The position numbers and the translations under genes were made by a program. This document shows, piece by piece, positions 49,887-59,460 of a DNA stretch of 64,000 nucleotides. Below the pieces are notes generated by a model. It was not told where the DNA came from. It saw nothing but the letters and a program-made list of their open reading frames with translations, and searched no databases. Where the stretch lies: NCBI GenBank assembly GCA_021413965.1, contig JAIOPI010000015.1, positions 124,001 to 188,000 of the forward strand, in the 5' to 3' direction. How positions within the stretch are numbered: the first letter of the stretch is position 1; every line of letters starts with the position of its first letter. The DNA comes from Lentisphaerota bacterium (GTDB taxonomy: Bacteria > Verrucomicrobiota > Kiritimatiellia > UBA8416 > JAIOPI01).

Positions 49887-50621
49887 TCAGTCATCGATCT
49901 TGAGGATATCCAGGCCTGACATGTATTCCTGGGTCTTGTAGTCCTCGGAATCCTCAACCTTCTTCAGGATATTGGCCATCTTCATGGATAAATCCATGAT
50001 GTCCCGAAAAGTTGATTTCAATTCGTCCGTGTTGACCTTGCCCGCTTCCACTGCTTGCTGCATGAGCTTCGCCCGGATCATCACCACCGTCAGGGGTTGA
50101 TTGAGGTGATGCATTAAGGCCCCCATTAAGGCCCGGATCGCTTCCACCTTGTAGGCCTTCTCAACCAGTTCGGCCTGCGTGCGCTCCAACGTGGCGTCAT
50201 GCGCAATAACGACGAGCGTCTCCGCATCCCGGCCGCCCACGACCGTGAACCGAAGCAGCCTCTCACGCCCATCCCCTAACCGGACGCTGACTTCGCGCGC
50301 GTCGTACCCTTCCCGTCCGGCCAATAAAGCAGAGAAAAATTCCAAATCTTCAAGGGGGAAGAGCTCGACCAGTTTGCGCCCCAGGACCCCTTGGTAGCCG
50401 TCAGCCGCCAGCAAGGCAACGAAAGCCCGATTGGCGCGCAGGACGTCACCCGCAGGATTAACGAGCACCATCGACTCGGGATTGAGGTCGATCATCTGCT
50501 CCAGCTGCGTCTTGGCCTTCTGGATCAAATCGCCCAACGGCGCGGACTCGGTTGGCAAGTCCACGTTGGCACGTCCCTTGCCATTCGCCCGCCCGCTACG
50601 CTTCCCGCCCGCGAGGTTCAT
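49887..50621 (-). CDS. PAS domain + HisKA-like (DHp) protein lacking a HATPase_c domain
   Basis: PAS-like region (MVLVNPAGDVLRANRAFVALL), then RALMGALMHHLNQPLTVVMIRAKLM; ends about 65 aa later with no N/G boxes. Confidence 0.7.
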   Translation of the reverse strand: MNLAGGKRSGRANGKGRANVDLPTESAPLGDLIQKAKTQLEQMIDLNPESMVLVNPAGDVLRANRAFVALLAADGYQGVLGRKLVELFPLEDLEFFSALLAGREGYDAREVSVRLGDGRERLLRFTVVGGRDAETLVVIAHDATLERTQAELVEKAYKVEAIRALMGALMHHLNQPLTVVMIRAKLMQQAVEAGKVNTDELKSTFRDIMDLSMKMANILKKVEDSEDYKTQEYMSGLDILKIDD

Positions 50622-50794
50622 GATGGCAGTATATCAGCCCCCAACATGCTTGCCACCTCAATCGATGGGACCGCCCCTCGCCCGGCCACGAAAGCATTGC
50701 CATCCCACCTGCCCCTGATATTCTCTACGCGTCACGGCGGGAAATTCGCCCACTCGGGCGTCTCTGTGCCCCGCTGTTGTGGAGAGCGTGCCAT

Positions 50795-52045
50795 ATGTCG
50801 ACTGATCTGAAAGCGGCCTACCGAACCATCATGGACGACCATTTTCCGCCGCAGCTGGAAATTAGCTTCGTCGATACCTCGGGTCGCCAGACCCTCATCT
50901 ATGAGAAAGTCAGCTGGCCAATCGATGGGGTCATCAAAGGTCTGCGCTATGGCGAGAATCCCGGACAGGAGGCGGCCCTCTACCGCCTCGTGAACGGCAA
51001 CCTGCGACTGGGTGAAGTCGAATGCATCCGCCCCGGACGGTACCTCGCCTCGAATGCCGAGCTACTGCAATTCGGCAAGCACCCCGGAAAAACGAACATC
51101 ACCGATGTCGATAACGCTCTCAATATTCTCCGCTACCTGATGGAGCAACCCTGTGCGGCCATCATGAAGCACAATAATCCCTCCGGAGTCGCCAAGGGAC
51201 GGACCCTGGCCGAAGCCTACGCCAAGGCCAACCTCGCAGATCGCGTGGCAGCCTTCGGCGGTGCCATTGTCCTCAACCGTGAGGTCGACCTCGAGACCGC
51301 CCGACTGATCGCCGAACAGTACGCCGAGGTCGTCGCCGCACCGGAGTTTGCCGAAGGCGTCATGGGCATTTTTGAAGGAAAGAAGAACCTCCGTGTCATG
51401 AAAATCGGGAACATGAGCCATCTGGCGGACTATGCCCCCACCCGCGTGGTGGACTTCAAGTCTCTCATGGATGGCGGCCTGATCGCCCAATGGTCATTCG
51501 TGCCCGAGGCACGCACTCGGGCAGGGCTGCTGCCGGCACGCGTCACGCACGAGGGCCGCGAGTACCGGGTGAACCGGCAGCCGACAGACGCTGAATATGA
51601 CGACTTGCTGTTCGGTTGGATGGTCGAGGCTGGCGTGTCCAGCAACTCCGTGCTCTTCGTAAAGGATGGCGTCACGGTGGGCATTGGGACGGGCGAGCAG
51701 GACCGTGTCGGCGTCGCGGAAATTGCCCGCGACAAGGCATATCGAAAACTGGCCGACCGGATATGCTGGGAAACGCATCATACCCCCTACAATGACCTGA
51801 AGGATTCAGACGCCCGACAGGAAATCGACCGCGAAGTGGCGGCTCGCAAGGGGGGCTTGATTGGCAGCCGAATGGTGTCAGACGCATTCTTCCCCTTCCG
51901 CGACGGCATCGATGTCGGGCTGCGTGAGGGTGTCAGTGCCGTGATTCAGCCAGGTGGCTCCCTGCGTGATTTTGAAGTCATTGAAGCATGCAATGAGGCG
52001 AAGGCGGCCATGGTGTTCACCGGCCAGCGGTCATTCAAGCATTGA
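50795..52045 (+). CDS. AICAR transformylase-type protein (PurH C-domain only)
   Basis: LRYGENPGQEAALYR, IMKHNNPSGVAKG, DRVAAFGGAIVLNREVD, SDAFFPFRDGID; no N-terminal IMP cyclohydrolase (MGS) domain. Confidence 0.88.
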   Translation: MSTDLKAAYRTIMDDHFPPQLEISFVDTSGRQTLIYEKVSWPIDGVIKGLRYGENPGQEAALYRLVNGNLRLGEVECIRPGRYLASNAELLQFGKHPGKTNITDVDNALNILRYLMEQPCAAIMKHNNPSGVAKGRTLAEAYAKANLADRVAAFGGAIVLNREVDLETARLIAEQYAEVVAAPEFAEGVMGIFEGKKNLRVMKIGNMSHLADYAPTRVVDFKSLMDGGLIAQWSFVPEARTRAGLLPARVTHEGREYRVNRQPTDAEYDDLLFGWMVEAGVSSNSVLFVKDGVTVGIGTGEQDRVGVAEIARDKAYRKLADRICWETHHTPYNDLKDSDARQEIDREVAARKGGLIGSRMVSDAFFPFRDGIDVGLREGVSAVIQPGGSLRDFEVIEACNEAKAAMVFTGQRSFKH

Positions 52046-52070
52046 AGCGGAAGCAAGGGGGCGGATCGGC

Positions 52071-52583
52071 ATGCGCAACTTGGACGACAAGATCCTCACA
52101 CGAAGCGCCATGATCGCCGAGCGCGGCCGCCTGCGAGCCGCTGGCAAACGCCTGGCCTTCACCAACGGCTGCTTTGACATCCTGCATCCGGGTCACATTG
52201 ATTATCTCGCCTTCGCCCGGCGCCAGGGCGATGCCCTGGTCGTGGGTCTGAATTCAGACGACTCCGTTCGCCGCTTCAAAGGCCCCCAGCGCCCGATCGT
52301 GGGGCAAGATGATCGCGCTCACGTGCTGGCAGCCCTGGAGGCCGTCGATTACGTCGTCATCTTCGATGAGGACGAGCCCGTGGCCCTGTTGAGTGAGATT
52401 CTCCCGGACGTCCTCATCAAGGGTGCCGACTGGGCGCACTACGTCGCGGGTCGGGACGTTGTGGAGGCCAACGGCGGCAAAGTCGTGCTTGCACCGTTGG
52501 TGGCCGGGCGCTCGACCACGAACATCATCGCCACCATTACCCAGCGCGTGTCCGGCGTGGCCGCGGCCACGAAACCGTTGTGA
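52071..52583 (+). CDS. rfaE2: D-glycero-beta-D-manno-heptose 1-phosphate adenylyltransferase (RfaE2/HldE C-domain type)
   Basis: FTNGCFDILHPGHIDYLAFARRQGDALVVGLNSDDSVRRFKGPQRPI. Confidence 0.92.
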   Translation: MRNLDDKILTRSAMIAERGRLRAAGKRLAFTNGCFDILHPGHIDYLAFARRQGDALVVGLNSDDSVRRFKGPQRPIVGQDDRAHVLAALEAVDYVVIFDEDEPVALLSEILPDVLIKGADWAHYVAGRDVVEANGGKVVLAPLVAGRSTTNIIATITQRVSGVAAATKPL

Positions 52584-53542
52584 ACCAGCCCCGCTACATC
52601 GTCAGCGGCGGTGCCGGCTTCATCGGCAGCAACCTGGTTGCGGCGCTGAATGCTCGTGGACTTGATAATATTCTTATCGTCGACCGGTTGAACCATGCCG
52701 CCAAGCAGCGAAATCTCAATGGCCTGCGCTATAAGGATTTCGTCGACAAGGAAGTCTTCCGCATCGCCTTGCGCGCGGGCACCGTCCAACCTGCCGTCAC
52801 AATCTTTCACCTCGGCGCCTGTAGCTCAACCACCGAGACAAATGCGGCCTATCTCGAAGACAACAACGTGGGCTATTCGCGCGACCTCTGTGAATGGGCC
52901 CTGACCACTGGGGCCCGATTCGTCTACGCCTCTAGCGCGGCCACCTATGGCGACGGTAGTCTCGGATATTCAGATGATGACGCGATGACGCCCCGCTACC
53001 AGCCATTGAACCTGTACGGCCACTCGAAGCAGAAGTTTGACGTCTGGGCCCTCAACCACCGGCTCTTTTCCCGCATCGTTGGATTGAAGTACTTCAATGT
53101 CTACGGCCCGGGCGAGGATCACAAGGGCGACATGCGGTCGGTCGTCAACAAGGCCTTCGCACAGATCCGTGATTCCGGCGAACTGTGTCTGTTCAAGTCG
53201 TACAATCCGCGCTATGCCGATGGCGAACAGGACCGAGATTTTGTGTATGTCCGGGATGCCGTTAACGTCACCCTCTACTTCCATGACCACCCCGACGTGT
53301 CGGGTCTCTTCAATTGCGGAACCGGACGAGCCCGCACCTGGCTCGATCTGGCACACGCCATCTTCGTCGCCATGGGACGCGCACCGCGCATCCGGATGAT
53401 CGATATGCCCGACACCTTGCGAGCCAAGTATCAGTACCATACTGAAGCAGAGACCACGAAACTCCACGCGGCTGGCTACCGGACACCGTTCACATCGATT
53501 GAAGACGGCGTGCTTGACTACGCCCGCGCCTGCCTCGAGTAG
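52580..53542 (+). CDS. hldD: ADP-glyceromanno-heptose 6-epimerase
   Basis: YIVSGGAGFIGSNLVAALNARG, LGACSSTTETN, LNLYGHSKQKFD, KYFNVYGPGEDHKGDMRSVV; GTG start overlapping the rfaE2 stop. Confidence 0.93.
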   Translation: MNQPRYIVSGGAGFIGSNLVAALNARGLDNILIVDRLNHAAKQRNLNGLRYKDFVDKEVFRIALRAGTVQPAVTIFHLGACSSTTETNAAYLEDNNVGYSRDLCEWALTTGARFVYASSAATYGDGSLGYSDDDAMTPRYQPLNLYGHSKQKFDVWALNHRLFSRIVGLKYFNVYGPGEDHKGDMRSVVNKAFAQIRDSGELCLFKSYNPRYADGEQDRDFVYVRDAVNVTLYFHDHPDVSGLFNCGTGRARTWLDLAHAIFVAMGRAPRIRMIDMPDTLRAKYQYHTEAETTKLHAAGYRTPFTSIEDGVLDYARACLE

Positions 53543-53560
53543 GCAGAGAGGAACATCAGT

Positions 53561-53917
53561 ATGACCACACCCGGCCGTGCGCTCCACAACCTGCTCACCT
53601 GTGCCCGCATGGGCATGGTCATGATCGGCATGCTGCTGGCACCCGCGTGCGCCAGTCCGGCTTCCGGGCCCTCCGTGATCGATGTCGCCGTGGCTCCGGA
53701 CGGCACCGTCTCGGTCGAGGGAGAGCCCGTGACCATGCAACGCCTGCCGAAAGCGTTGAAAGCGAATGGGGCGACGCGGACAACCGGCATCTACGTGTCC
53801 GTTCCGGATGAAACATCCCCGGAGATACTCCGAACACTCACCGAAACCATGGCGACGGCGGGCTATCCACGCGTGATGTTTCGCAAGCCGGTGAAGGCCA
53901 TCGCCGTCGTTGAATGA
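53561..53917 (+). CDS. ExbD-periplasmic-domain-like putative lipoprotein
   Basis: N-terminus ends LLAPACAS (lipobox-like); IDVAVAPDGTVSVEGEPVTMQRLPKALKA ... MATAGYPRVMFRKPVKAI resembles the ExbD/TolR periplasmic fold. Confidence 0.5.
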   Translation: MTTPGRALHNLLTCARMGMVMIGMLLAPACASPASGPSVIDVAVAPDGTVSVEGEPVTMQRLPKALKANGATRTTGIYVSVPDETSPEILRTLTETMATAGYPRVMFRKPVKAIAVVE

Positions 53918-53944
53918 ATGGCGCGCCAAACCGGCGGCTTCGAC

Positions 53945-55222
53945 TCACATCTTCGTGATGATGCTGATGAGCGGTACGAACATCGCGATGACAATCGTGC
54001 CCACGATCAGGGCAAGGAACACGATCATGATCGGCTCGATCACTGACGTCAGGCCCTCTACGGCCGAGTCCACCTCGTCCTCGTAGTTGTCGGCGATGCG
54101 CATGAGCATCTCCGGCAACGCGCCGGTTTCCTCGCCCACGTCCACCATGCTCACAACCATGCTCGGGAAGACCTTGGCGGCCTCCATCGGCATGGTCATG
54201 CTATCGCCTTCTTTGACGCTGTCATGAATCCCCTGAATGGCCCGCGTCACCACTTCATTGCCCGATGTATCGCGCACAATATTCAGCGCCTGCAGAACGG
54301 GCACGCCCGATTGCATCAGTGTCCCGAGCGTGCGCGCGAATCGCCCCACGGCGGTTTTCACCGTTAGAACACCGATCAGCGGCGCTTTCAGCTTGAGATA
54401 GTCCAAGGCGAAGCGACCACGCTTCGTGCGTCGGACCAACTTGAAGATAACCACAAGCGCGCCAACAGTGCCCAGCACATAGACGCCCTTGTAACGCAGG
54501 ATGTTGCTCACATCGATGACGAACTGCGTCAGCGGCGGCAGCTGGGCTCCGCCCAGGAGATCTTTGAAAATCTCGGCAAACTGCGGGATGATCTTCGTGA
54601 GCAGGAAGACCAAGATGCCGGTCGCGACGAACAGCACCACCGTGGGATACACCATCGCGCCTTTGATCTTGCGCTTGATGTGCTCGGCTTTCTCCATGAA
54701 CTCGGCCAGCCGGTTGAGCACTTTGTCGAGCACACCGCCAGCCTCGCCCGCCTTGATCATGTTCACGAAGAGGTTATCGAACACCTTCGGGTACATGGCG
54801 AGCGCCTCGGAGAACGTGCTGCCGCCCTCGACAGCCTCACCCATGCCATTCAAGGCTTCGCGAAGGGTCGGGTTCTTCTCCTGCTGGAGGAGAATGCGCA
54901 AGCCGCGCAAGAGCGGCATGCCAGCCTCAATCAGGGTTGCCAATTGCCGCGTCAGCACCATCAGGTGCTTGGTCTTCACGCGCCCCACGAGAAACGCGGG
55001 TAGCTTGAGCTCCTTCTTCAGCCCCTTGCTGGACTTCGACGGAGCAACCGGCTCGCGGTGCGCGCTCGTCTTCTGCGTGCCAGTCGTCAGTTCGACCACG
55101 CGCGTCGGGAATAACCCTTTCGCGCGAATCATCGACACCGCCTCAGACTGACTGGCGGCATCAAGGACGCCTTCGGTTTCGGCGCCCTTCGCGTTCATCG
55201 CCGCGAACTTGAATCTCGCCAT
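53945..55222 (-). CDS. Type II secretion / type IV pilus inner-membrane protein (GspF/PilC family)
   Basis: LTRQLATLIEAGMPLLRGLRIL, KAGEAGGVLDKVLNRLAEFMEK, TLGTLMQSGVPVLQALNIV, VGEETGALPEML. Confidence 0.95.
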   Translation of the reverse strand: MARFKFAAMNAKGAETEGVLDAASQSEAVSMIRAKGLFPTRVVELTTGTQKTSAHREPVAPSKSSKGLKKELKLPAFLVGRVKTKHLMVLTRQLATLIEAGMPLLRGLRILLQQEKNPTLREALNGMGEAVEGGSTFSEALAMYPKVFDNLFVNMIKAGEAGGVLDKVLNRLAEFMEKAEHIKRKIKGAMVYPTVVLFVATGILVFLLTKIIPQFAEIFKDLLGGAQLPPLTQFVIDVSNILRYKGVYVLGTVGALVVIFKLVRRTKRGRFALDYLKLKAPLIGVLTVKTAVGRFARTLGTLMQSGVPVLQALNIVRDTSGNEVVTRAIQGIHDSVKEGDSMTMPMEAAKVFPSMVVSMVDVGEETGALPEMLMRIADNYEDEVDSAVEGLTSVIEPIMIVFLALIVGTIVIAMFVPLISIITKM

Positions 55223-55306
55223 GGCAAATCCCTGAAGAAGCCCACCGGATACCGCGGCGCAGTCCGCTCACCCGTCTGACCGCCGCCGAATGACTGATCA
55301 GCCTAT

Positions 55307-55714
55307 TCAGGCCTTGTCGGGTTTCGCAGGATCCTCTGGCTTGACGCGGACAGGTGCCGCCACGTCAACCCATTCCACCACAGCCACTTCCGCGCCGTCG
55401 CCCAAACGATGGCCGAGCTTGGTGATGCGCGTATAACCGCCGTGACGATCCTTCAGCTGTGGAACGATTCCATCGAAGAGCTCGCGCACGACGGCCGGTC
55501 GCCGCAATGCCGCAATCGCACGCCGACGCGCTGCCAGCGTGCCCTGACGGGCCAGCGTGACCATCTGCTCAGCCGCCTGACGCGTCACCTTGGCCTTCGG
55601 CAGTGTGGTCTCGATTCGCTTGTCCTTGATCAATCCGCACACCAGTGCGGCCACCAAGGCCTCACGGTGCGCCGCCCGACGTCCGAGCCGCTTGTCTGCT
55701 TTACGGTGTCTCAT
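55307..55714 (-). CDS. rplQ: 50S ribosomal protein bL17
   Basis: MRHRKADKRLGRRAAHREALVAALVCGLI... GGYTRITKLGHRLGDGAEVAVVEWV. Confidence 0.96.
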   Translation of the reverse strand: MRHRKADKRLGRRAAHREALVAALVCGLIKDKRIETTLPKAKVTRQAAEQMVTLARQGTLAARRRAIAALRRPAVVRELFDGIVPQLKDRHGGYTRITKLGHRLGDGAEVAVVEWVDVAAPVRVKPEDPAKPDKA

Positions 55715-55729
55715 GCCCTGCGATCCTTG

Positions 55730-56737
55730 TCAGTCGATCTTCGCGGCCGGCTCCGTGAGCAGATCAGCCTCGAATGTCATGCCCAATCCCAGCCCCAACT
55801 CTTGCAGCTTGGTCTTGATTTCGTTTAGCGACTTCTTGCCGAAATTGCGGTACTTCAGCATCTCCGCTTCCGTCTTCTGCGCCAGCTCGCCCACTGTCGT
55901 GATGTTGGCGTTGTTGAGGCAGTTCGCCGCCCGCACGCTGAGCTCAATTTCGTTGACGCTCATGCGCAGCTTGCGCCGCAATTCCTCACGTTCCGCATCG
56001 ATGCGCTTCTCGGTCTCTTCAAACTCCACCAGGTCATCGTCGAAGCTGACAAAGACGTCCAGATGGTGACGCAGGATGGAAGACGCCGTCGTCAATGCAT
56101 CATCCGGAGTCACGCGGCCATCGGTCCAGATGTCCAGGATGAGCTTGTCGTAGTCCGTGCGCTGCCCCACCCGGGTGTTCTCCGTCGCAAAGTTGACCCG
56201 CTTGACCGGCGAGAATACCGAATCAATCGGAATTCGACCAATTTCAGCTTCCCCACCCTTGTTACGCTCCGCGGGGTAGAACCCGCGACCCGTTCGCACA
56301 TCCAGTTCCATCTCGAACTTGGTGTCGCCGGAAATCGTCGCGATATGCCAATCGGGGTTCAGCACCTCGACTGCACCTTCGCTCTCGATATCCCCAGCCT
56401 TCACCACGCCCGGCCCCTTGATCTTGACAACCAGTGGCGGTACCTCGCGAACAAACGTCTTCAGCAGGACCTGCTTGAGGTTCAGGATGATGTCCGTGAC
56501 ATCTTCCACCACCCCAGGAATCGTGCAGAATTCATGCGGCGCGCCGGTGATCTTCACCGATGTGATCGCGGCCCCTTCAATTGACGACAGCAGAATCCGG
56601 CGAAGTGAGTTGCCGATCGTCGTCCCATAGCCAATCTCGAAGGGTTCCGCAACATAGCGAGAATAGCAGTTCGTGGCGTTGGTCTCGTCCTTCACCACCC
56701 GCTTGGGCATTTCGAAGCGACTCAGTCTGATAGGCAT
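55730..56737 (-). CDS. rpoA: DNA-directed RNA polymerase subunit alpha
   Basis: EPFEIGYGTTIGNSLRRILLSSIEGAAITSVKI; C-terminal LSVRAANCLNNANITTVGELAQKTEAEMLKYRNFGKKSLNEIK. Confidence 0.98.
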   Translation of the reverse strand: MPIRLSRFEMPKRVVKDETNATNCYSRYVAEPFEIGYGTTIGNSLRRILLSSIEGAAITSVKITGAPHEFCTIPGVVEDVTDIILNLKQVLLKTFVREVPPLVVKIKGPGVVKAGDIESEGAVEVLNPDWHIATISGDTKFEMELDVRTGRGFYPAERNKGGEAEIGRIPIDSVFSPVKRVNFATENTRVGQRTDYDKLILDIWTDGRVTPDDALTTASSILRHHLDVFVSFDDDLVEFEETEKRIDAEREELRRKLRMSVNEIELSVRAANCLNNANITTVGELAQKTEAEMLKYRNFGKKSLNEIKTKLQELGLGLGMTFEADLLTEPAAKID

Positions 56738-56848
56738 CGTATGCGTCCTTTCCTGATTCGAAGGGCCAACCCGGCGGTCGGCCAGCCTCGAATACGTGAC
56801 GATCTCGTGTCCGCGTGAACCCCTCCCAGGGCCACGCGATGAAACTGA

Positions 56849-57337
56849 TTACACGCGCCGACGCTTGCGAGCGCGGCAACCATTGTGAGGGATCGGGGTT
56901 ACGTCCTTGATGACCGTGATGCTCAACCCCGAGGACTGCAACGCCCGAATGGCAGACTCCCGCCCCGCGCCAGCCCCCTGAACCCTGACTTCGATCTCGT
57001 GCATCCCGCGGGCGATGGCCTGGCGAGCAGACTCCTGCCCCACCAGTGTCGCCGCAAACGCCGTGCTCTTGCGTGAGCCCTTGAAACCGGCCCGCCCCGC
57101 CGCACTCCAGGCAATCACGCCGCCCCGCATGTCGGTGATGGAGACTATTGTATTGTTGAACGTGGCCTTGATATGCGCAATGCCCACCGGAACATGCCGC
57201 GCCGCGCGCACCCGCGTCTTGCGAGCCGCCGCCTTCGCCGCGCCAGCGTCGCCAGCGGCCGCATCCCCCGTGGCCACCGGCTCCAATGCCGCATCGGCCA
57301 ACGGGTCTTTCTGAATCTCGTCGTTATCTTCCGCCAT
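56849..57337 (-). CDS. rpsK: 30S ribosomal protein uS11
   Basis: [45 protein letters not shown]...[18 protein letters not shown]. Confidence 0.97.
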   Translation of the reverse strand: MAEDNDEIQKDPLADAALEPVATGDAAAGDAGAAKAAARKTRVRAARHVPVGIAHIKATFNNTIVSITDMRGGVIAWSAAGRAGFKGSRKSTAFAATLVGQESARQAIARGMHEIEVRVQGAGAGRESAIRALQSSGLSITVIKDVTPIPHNGCRARKRRRV

Positions 57338-57355
57338 CGCTGCACCTGACCCTGG

Positions 57356-57769
57356 TTATTCTTTTGCTCCCGCCGTTGTTTTGACTGCCTGGCGCGCTTC
57401 CTTGCCGCGCACCGCACCCACCGTGCGACGTGGCCCCTTCCGGGTCCGCGCATTGGTGCTTGTACGCTGCCCGCGCACGGGTAATCCCCGCCGATGGCGC
57501 AATCCCCGATAGCTACCGATACTGATCAGGCGCCGAATATTCGCAGACACTTCCCGGCGCAGATCGCCCTCAACCCGATAGTGGGTCTGGATGTTGCTGA
57601 TAATCGTGCGCAATTCATCCGGATGCAGATCGTCGGCACGCGTGGCCGGATTGATCTTGCATTCGGCGACAATCGCCTTGGCACGCGCCGGCCCGATGCC
57701 GTGAATGTAGCGCAAGGCATACTCCACCCGCTTATTGCCGGGAATGTCGACCCCTAATACACGCGGCAT
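57356..57769 (-). CDS. rpsM: 30S ribosomal protein uS13
   Basis: [33 protein letters not shown]...[29 protein letters not shown]. Confidence 0.97.
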   Translation of the reverse strand: MPRVLGVDIPGNKRVEYALRYIHGIGPARAKAIVAECKINPATRADDLHPDELRTIISNIQTHYRVEGDLRREVSANIRRLISIGSYRGLRHRRGLPVRGQRTSTNARTRKGPRRTVGAVRGKEARQAVKTTAGAKE

Positions 57770-57781
57770 CCGCAATCCTCC

Positions 57782-57895
57782 CTATCCCTGGCGCTGTTTG
57801 TGCCGGGAATTGGAGCACACGACGCGCACGACACCCCGGCGGCGAACGATTTTGCACCGCTCGCACATACGCCTGACTGAACTTCTGACTTTCAC
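57782..57895 (-). CDS. rpmJ: 50S ribosomal protein bL36
   Basis: GTG start; (M)[36 protein letters not shown]. Confidence 0.93.
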   Translation of the reverse strand: MKVRSSVRRMCERCKIVRRRGVVRVVCSNSRHKQRQG

Positions 57896-57981
57896 CGTTT
57901 GTCTCCCATCGAAGAAATCCGAACAATGTAGATACGGCGCCAGCCGCCGTCCACAACAAAAGAGCCCGACCCGCAAAAAAG

Positions 57982-58725
57982 TTACACCGTCAACACTTCC
58001 GCGGCCCCCTCCCGAATCGCCACCGTATGCTCAAAATGCGCCGACGGCCGGAGGTCCTTCGTCACAACCGTCCAGCCATCACCCATGACCTGCACCTCGG
58101 GGCCACCCAGATTGACCATCGGCTCCAGTGCCAACGTCATCCCCGGCTTCAGCAACGGCCCGCGCCCCGGCGGCCCGAAATTCGGGATCTGTGGATCCTC
58201 GTGCATCTTCTGACCGACGCCGTGACCCACAAACTCCCGCACGACGGAAAATCCCGCCGCAACCGCCTCACGCTCAATCGCGTGCGATATGTCCGATAAC
58301 CGCTGCCCCGCCCGCGCGGCCGCGATGCCGGCCTCCAGTGCCTTGCGCGTCGTGTTCACCATCCTCACGACCTCGGGGTCCGTCACCCCGACCATCACCG
58401 TCGTGGCCGTGTCACCAATGAAACCACCGTATCGCACCCCGACATCGATGCTCACAATATCACCGATCGCGATCCGCCGCTGATCCGGTATGCCGTGAAC
58501 CACCACTTCATTCACAGACGTGCAAATGATGCCCGGATACCCGTGGTACCCCAGAAACGCGCTCTCCCCCCCCAGTTCGCGAATCATCTCACCCGCAAAC
58601 TCGGAGAGTTCCAGCGTCGTCACTCCTGGCCCAACCTTCGCCGCCACCGCATCGCGCACGCGCGCTGCCAGCCGACCGCTTTCCCGCATGGCGTCAAGAT
58701 CCGCGGCGCTCTTTATCCCAATCAT
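57982..58725 (-). CDS. map: Type I methionine aminopeptidase
   Basis: [73 protein letters not shown]. Confidence 0.96.
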   Translation of the reverse strand: MIGIKSAADLDAMRESGRLAARVRDAVAAKVGPGVTTLELSEFAGEMIRELGGESAFLGYHGYPGIICTSVNEVVVHGIPDQRRIAIGDIVSIDVGVRYGGFIGDTATTVMVGVTDPEVVRMVNTTRKALEAGIAAARAGQRLSDISHAIEREAVAAGFSVVREFVGHGVGQKMHEDPQIPNFGPPGRGPLLKPGMTLALEPMVNLGGPEVQVMGDGWTVVTKDLRPSAHFEHTVAIREGAAEVLTV

Positions 58726-58772
58726 GACGACCTGATTCTCCGCGCCACCCGCGCCCTGGCCCGCCTGCTCCA

Positions 58773-59423
58773 CTACGACTTCTGCAGCACGCGCAGCACG
58801 TCCTGCGCCAGCTTATCCGCTCCACCACTGGAGTCGATGCGACGCAGCAAGCCCTTGAGGCGATAGCGCTCGATCAGACTTTCCGTCTTCTGATTGTACA
58901 CGTCCAGCCGGCTGATAATCGTCGACTCGCAATCGTCCGGCCGCTGATACAACTCGCCGCCGCAATGATCGCAAACGCCAGCGCGCTTCGGGGGCATGTT
59001 GGTCTGATGAAAATTTGCCCCGCACGCCCGGCAAATGCGCCGCCCCGTGAGACGCTGAATCAGCACGTCGCGCGGCGAATCAAGGAAGAAGACATGCTCG
59101 ATGCCGCCGCCACCCCGCTGCAACACCTGATCCAGCAAATCGGCCTGCCGCACGGTGCGCGGAAAGCCATCAAACATGTACGCGTCCTCGGGCCCACCCG
59201 CCTGAAGACGCGCCTCGACCAGACGCAACATGACTTCATCCGGGACCAGAGCGCCACTCTTCATGTAGCCGTCGGCCTCACGACCAATCGCCGTGCCTTG
59301 CTTGACAGCTTCACGCAGCATATCGCCCGTCGACACGTGAATATAGCCAGCCGCGTCGCGAATACGCTCCGCCGCCGTGCCCTTTCCCGCCCCGGGGGCA
59401 CCCAATAGAAGGATAGCTTTCAT
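58773..59423 (-). CDS. adk: Adenylate kinase (with zinc-binding LID)
   Basis: MKAILLLGAPGAGKGTAAERI, DGFPRTVRQAD, GRRICRACGANFHQTNMPPKRAGVCDHCGGELYQRPDD. Confidence 0.97.
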   Translation of the reverse strand: MKAILLLGAPGAGKGTAAERIRDAAGYIHVSTGDMLREAVKQGTAIGREADGYMKSGALVPDEVMLRLVEARLQAGGPEDAYMFDGFPRTVRQADLLDQVLQRGGGGIEHVFFLDSPRDVLIQRLTGRRICRACGANFHQTNMPPKRAGVCDHCGGELYQRPDDCESTIISRLDVYNQKTESLIERYRLKGLLRRIDSSGGADKLAQDVLRVLQKS

Positions 59424-59460
59424 GTGCGCTGTCTCCGCCTTAGGAAGTCGGCCTGAGCCT

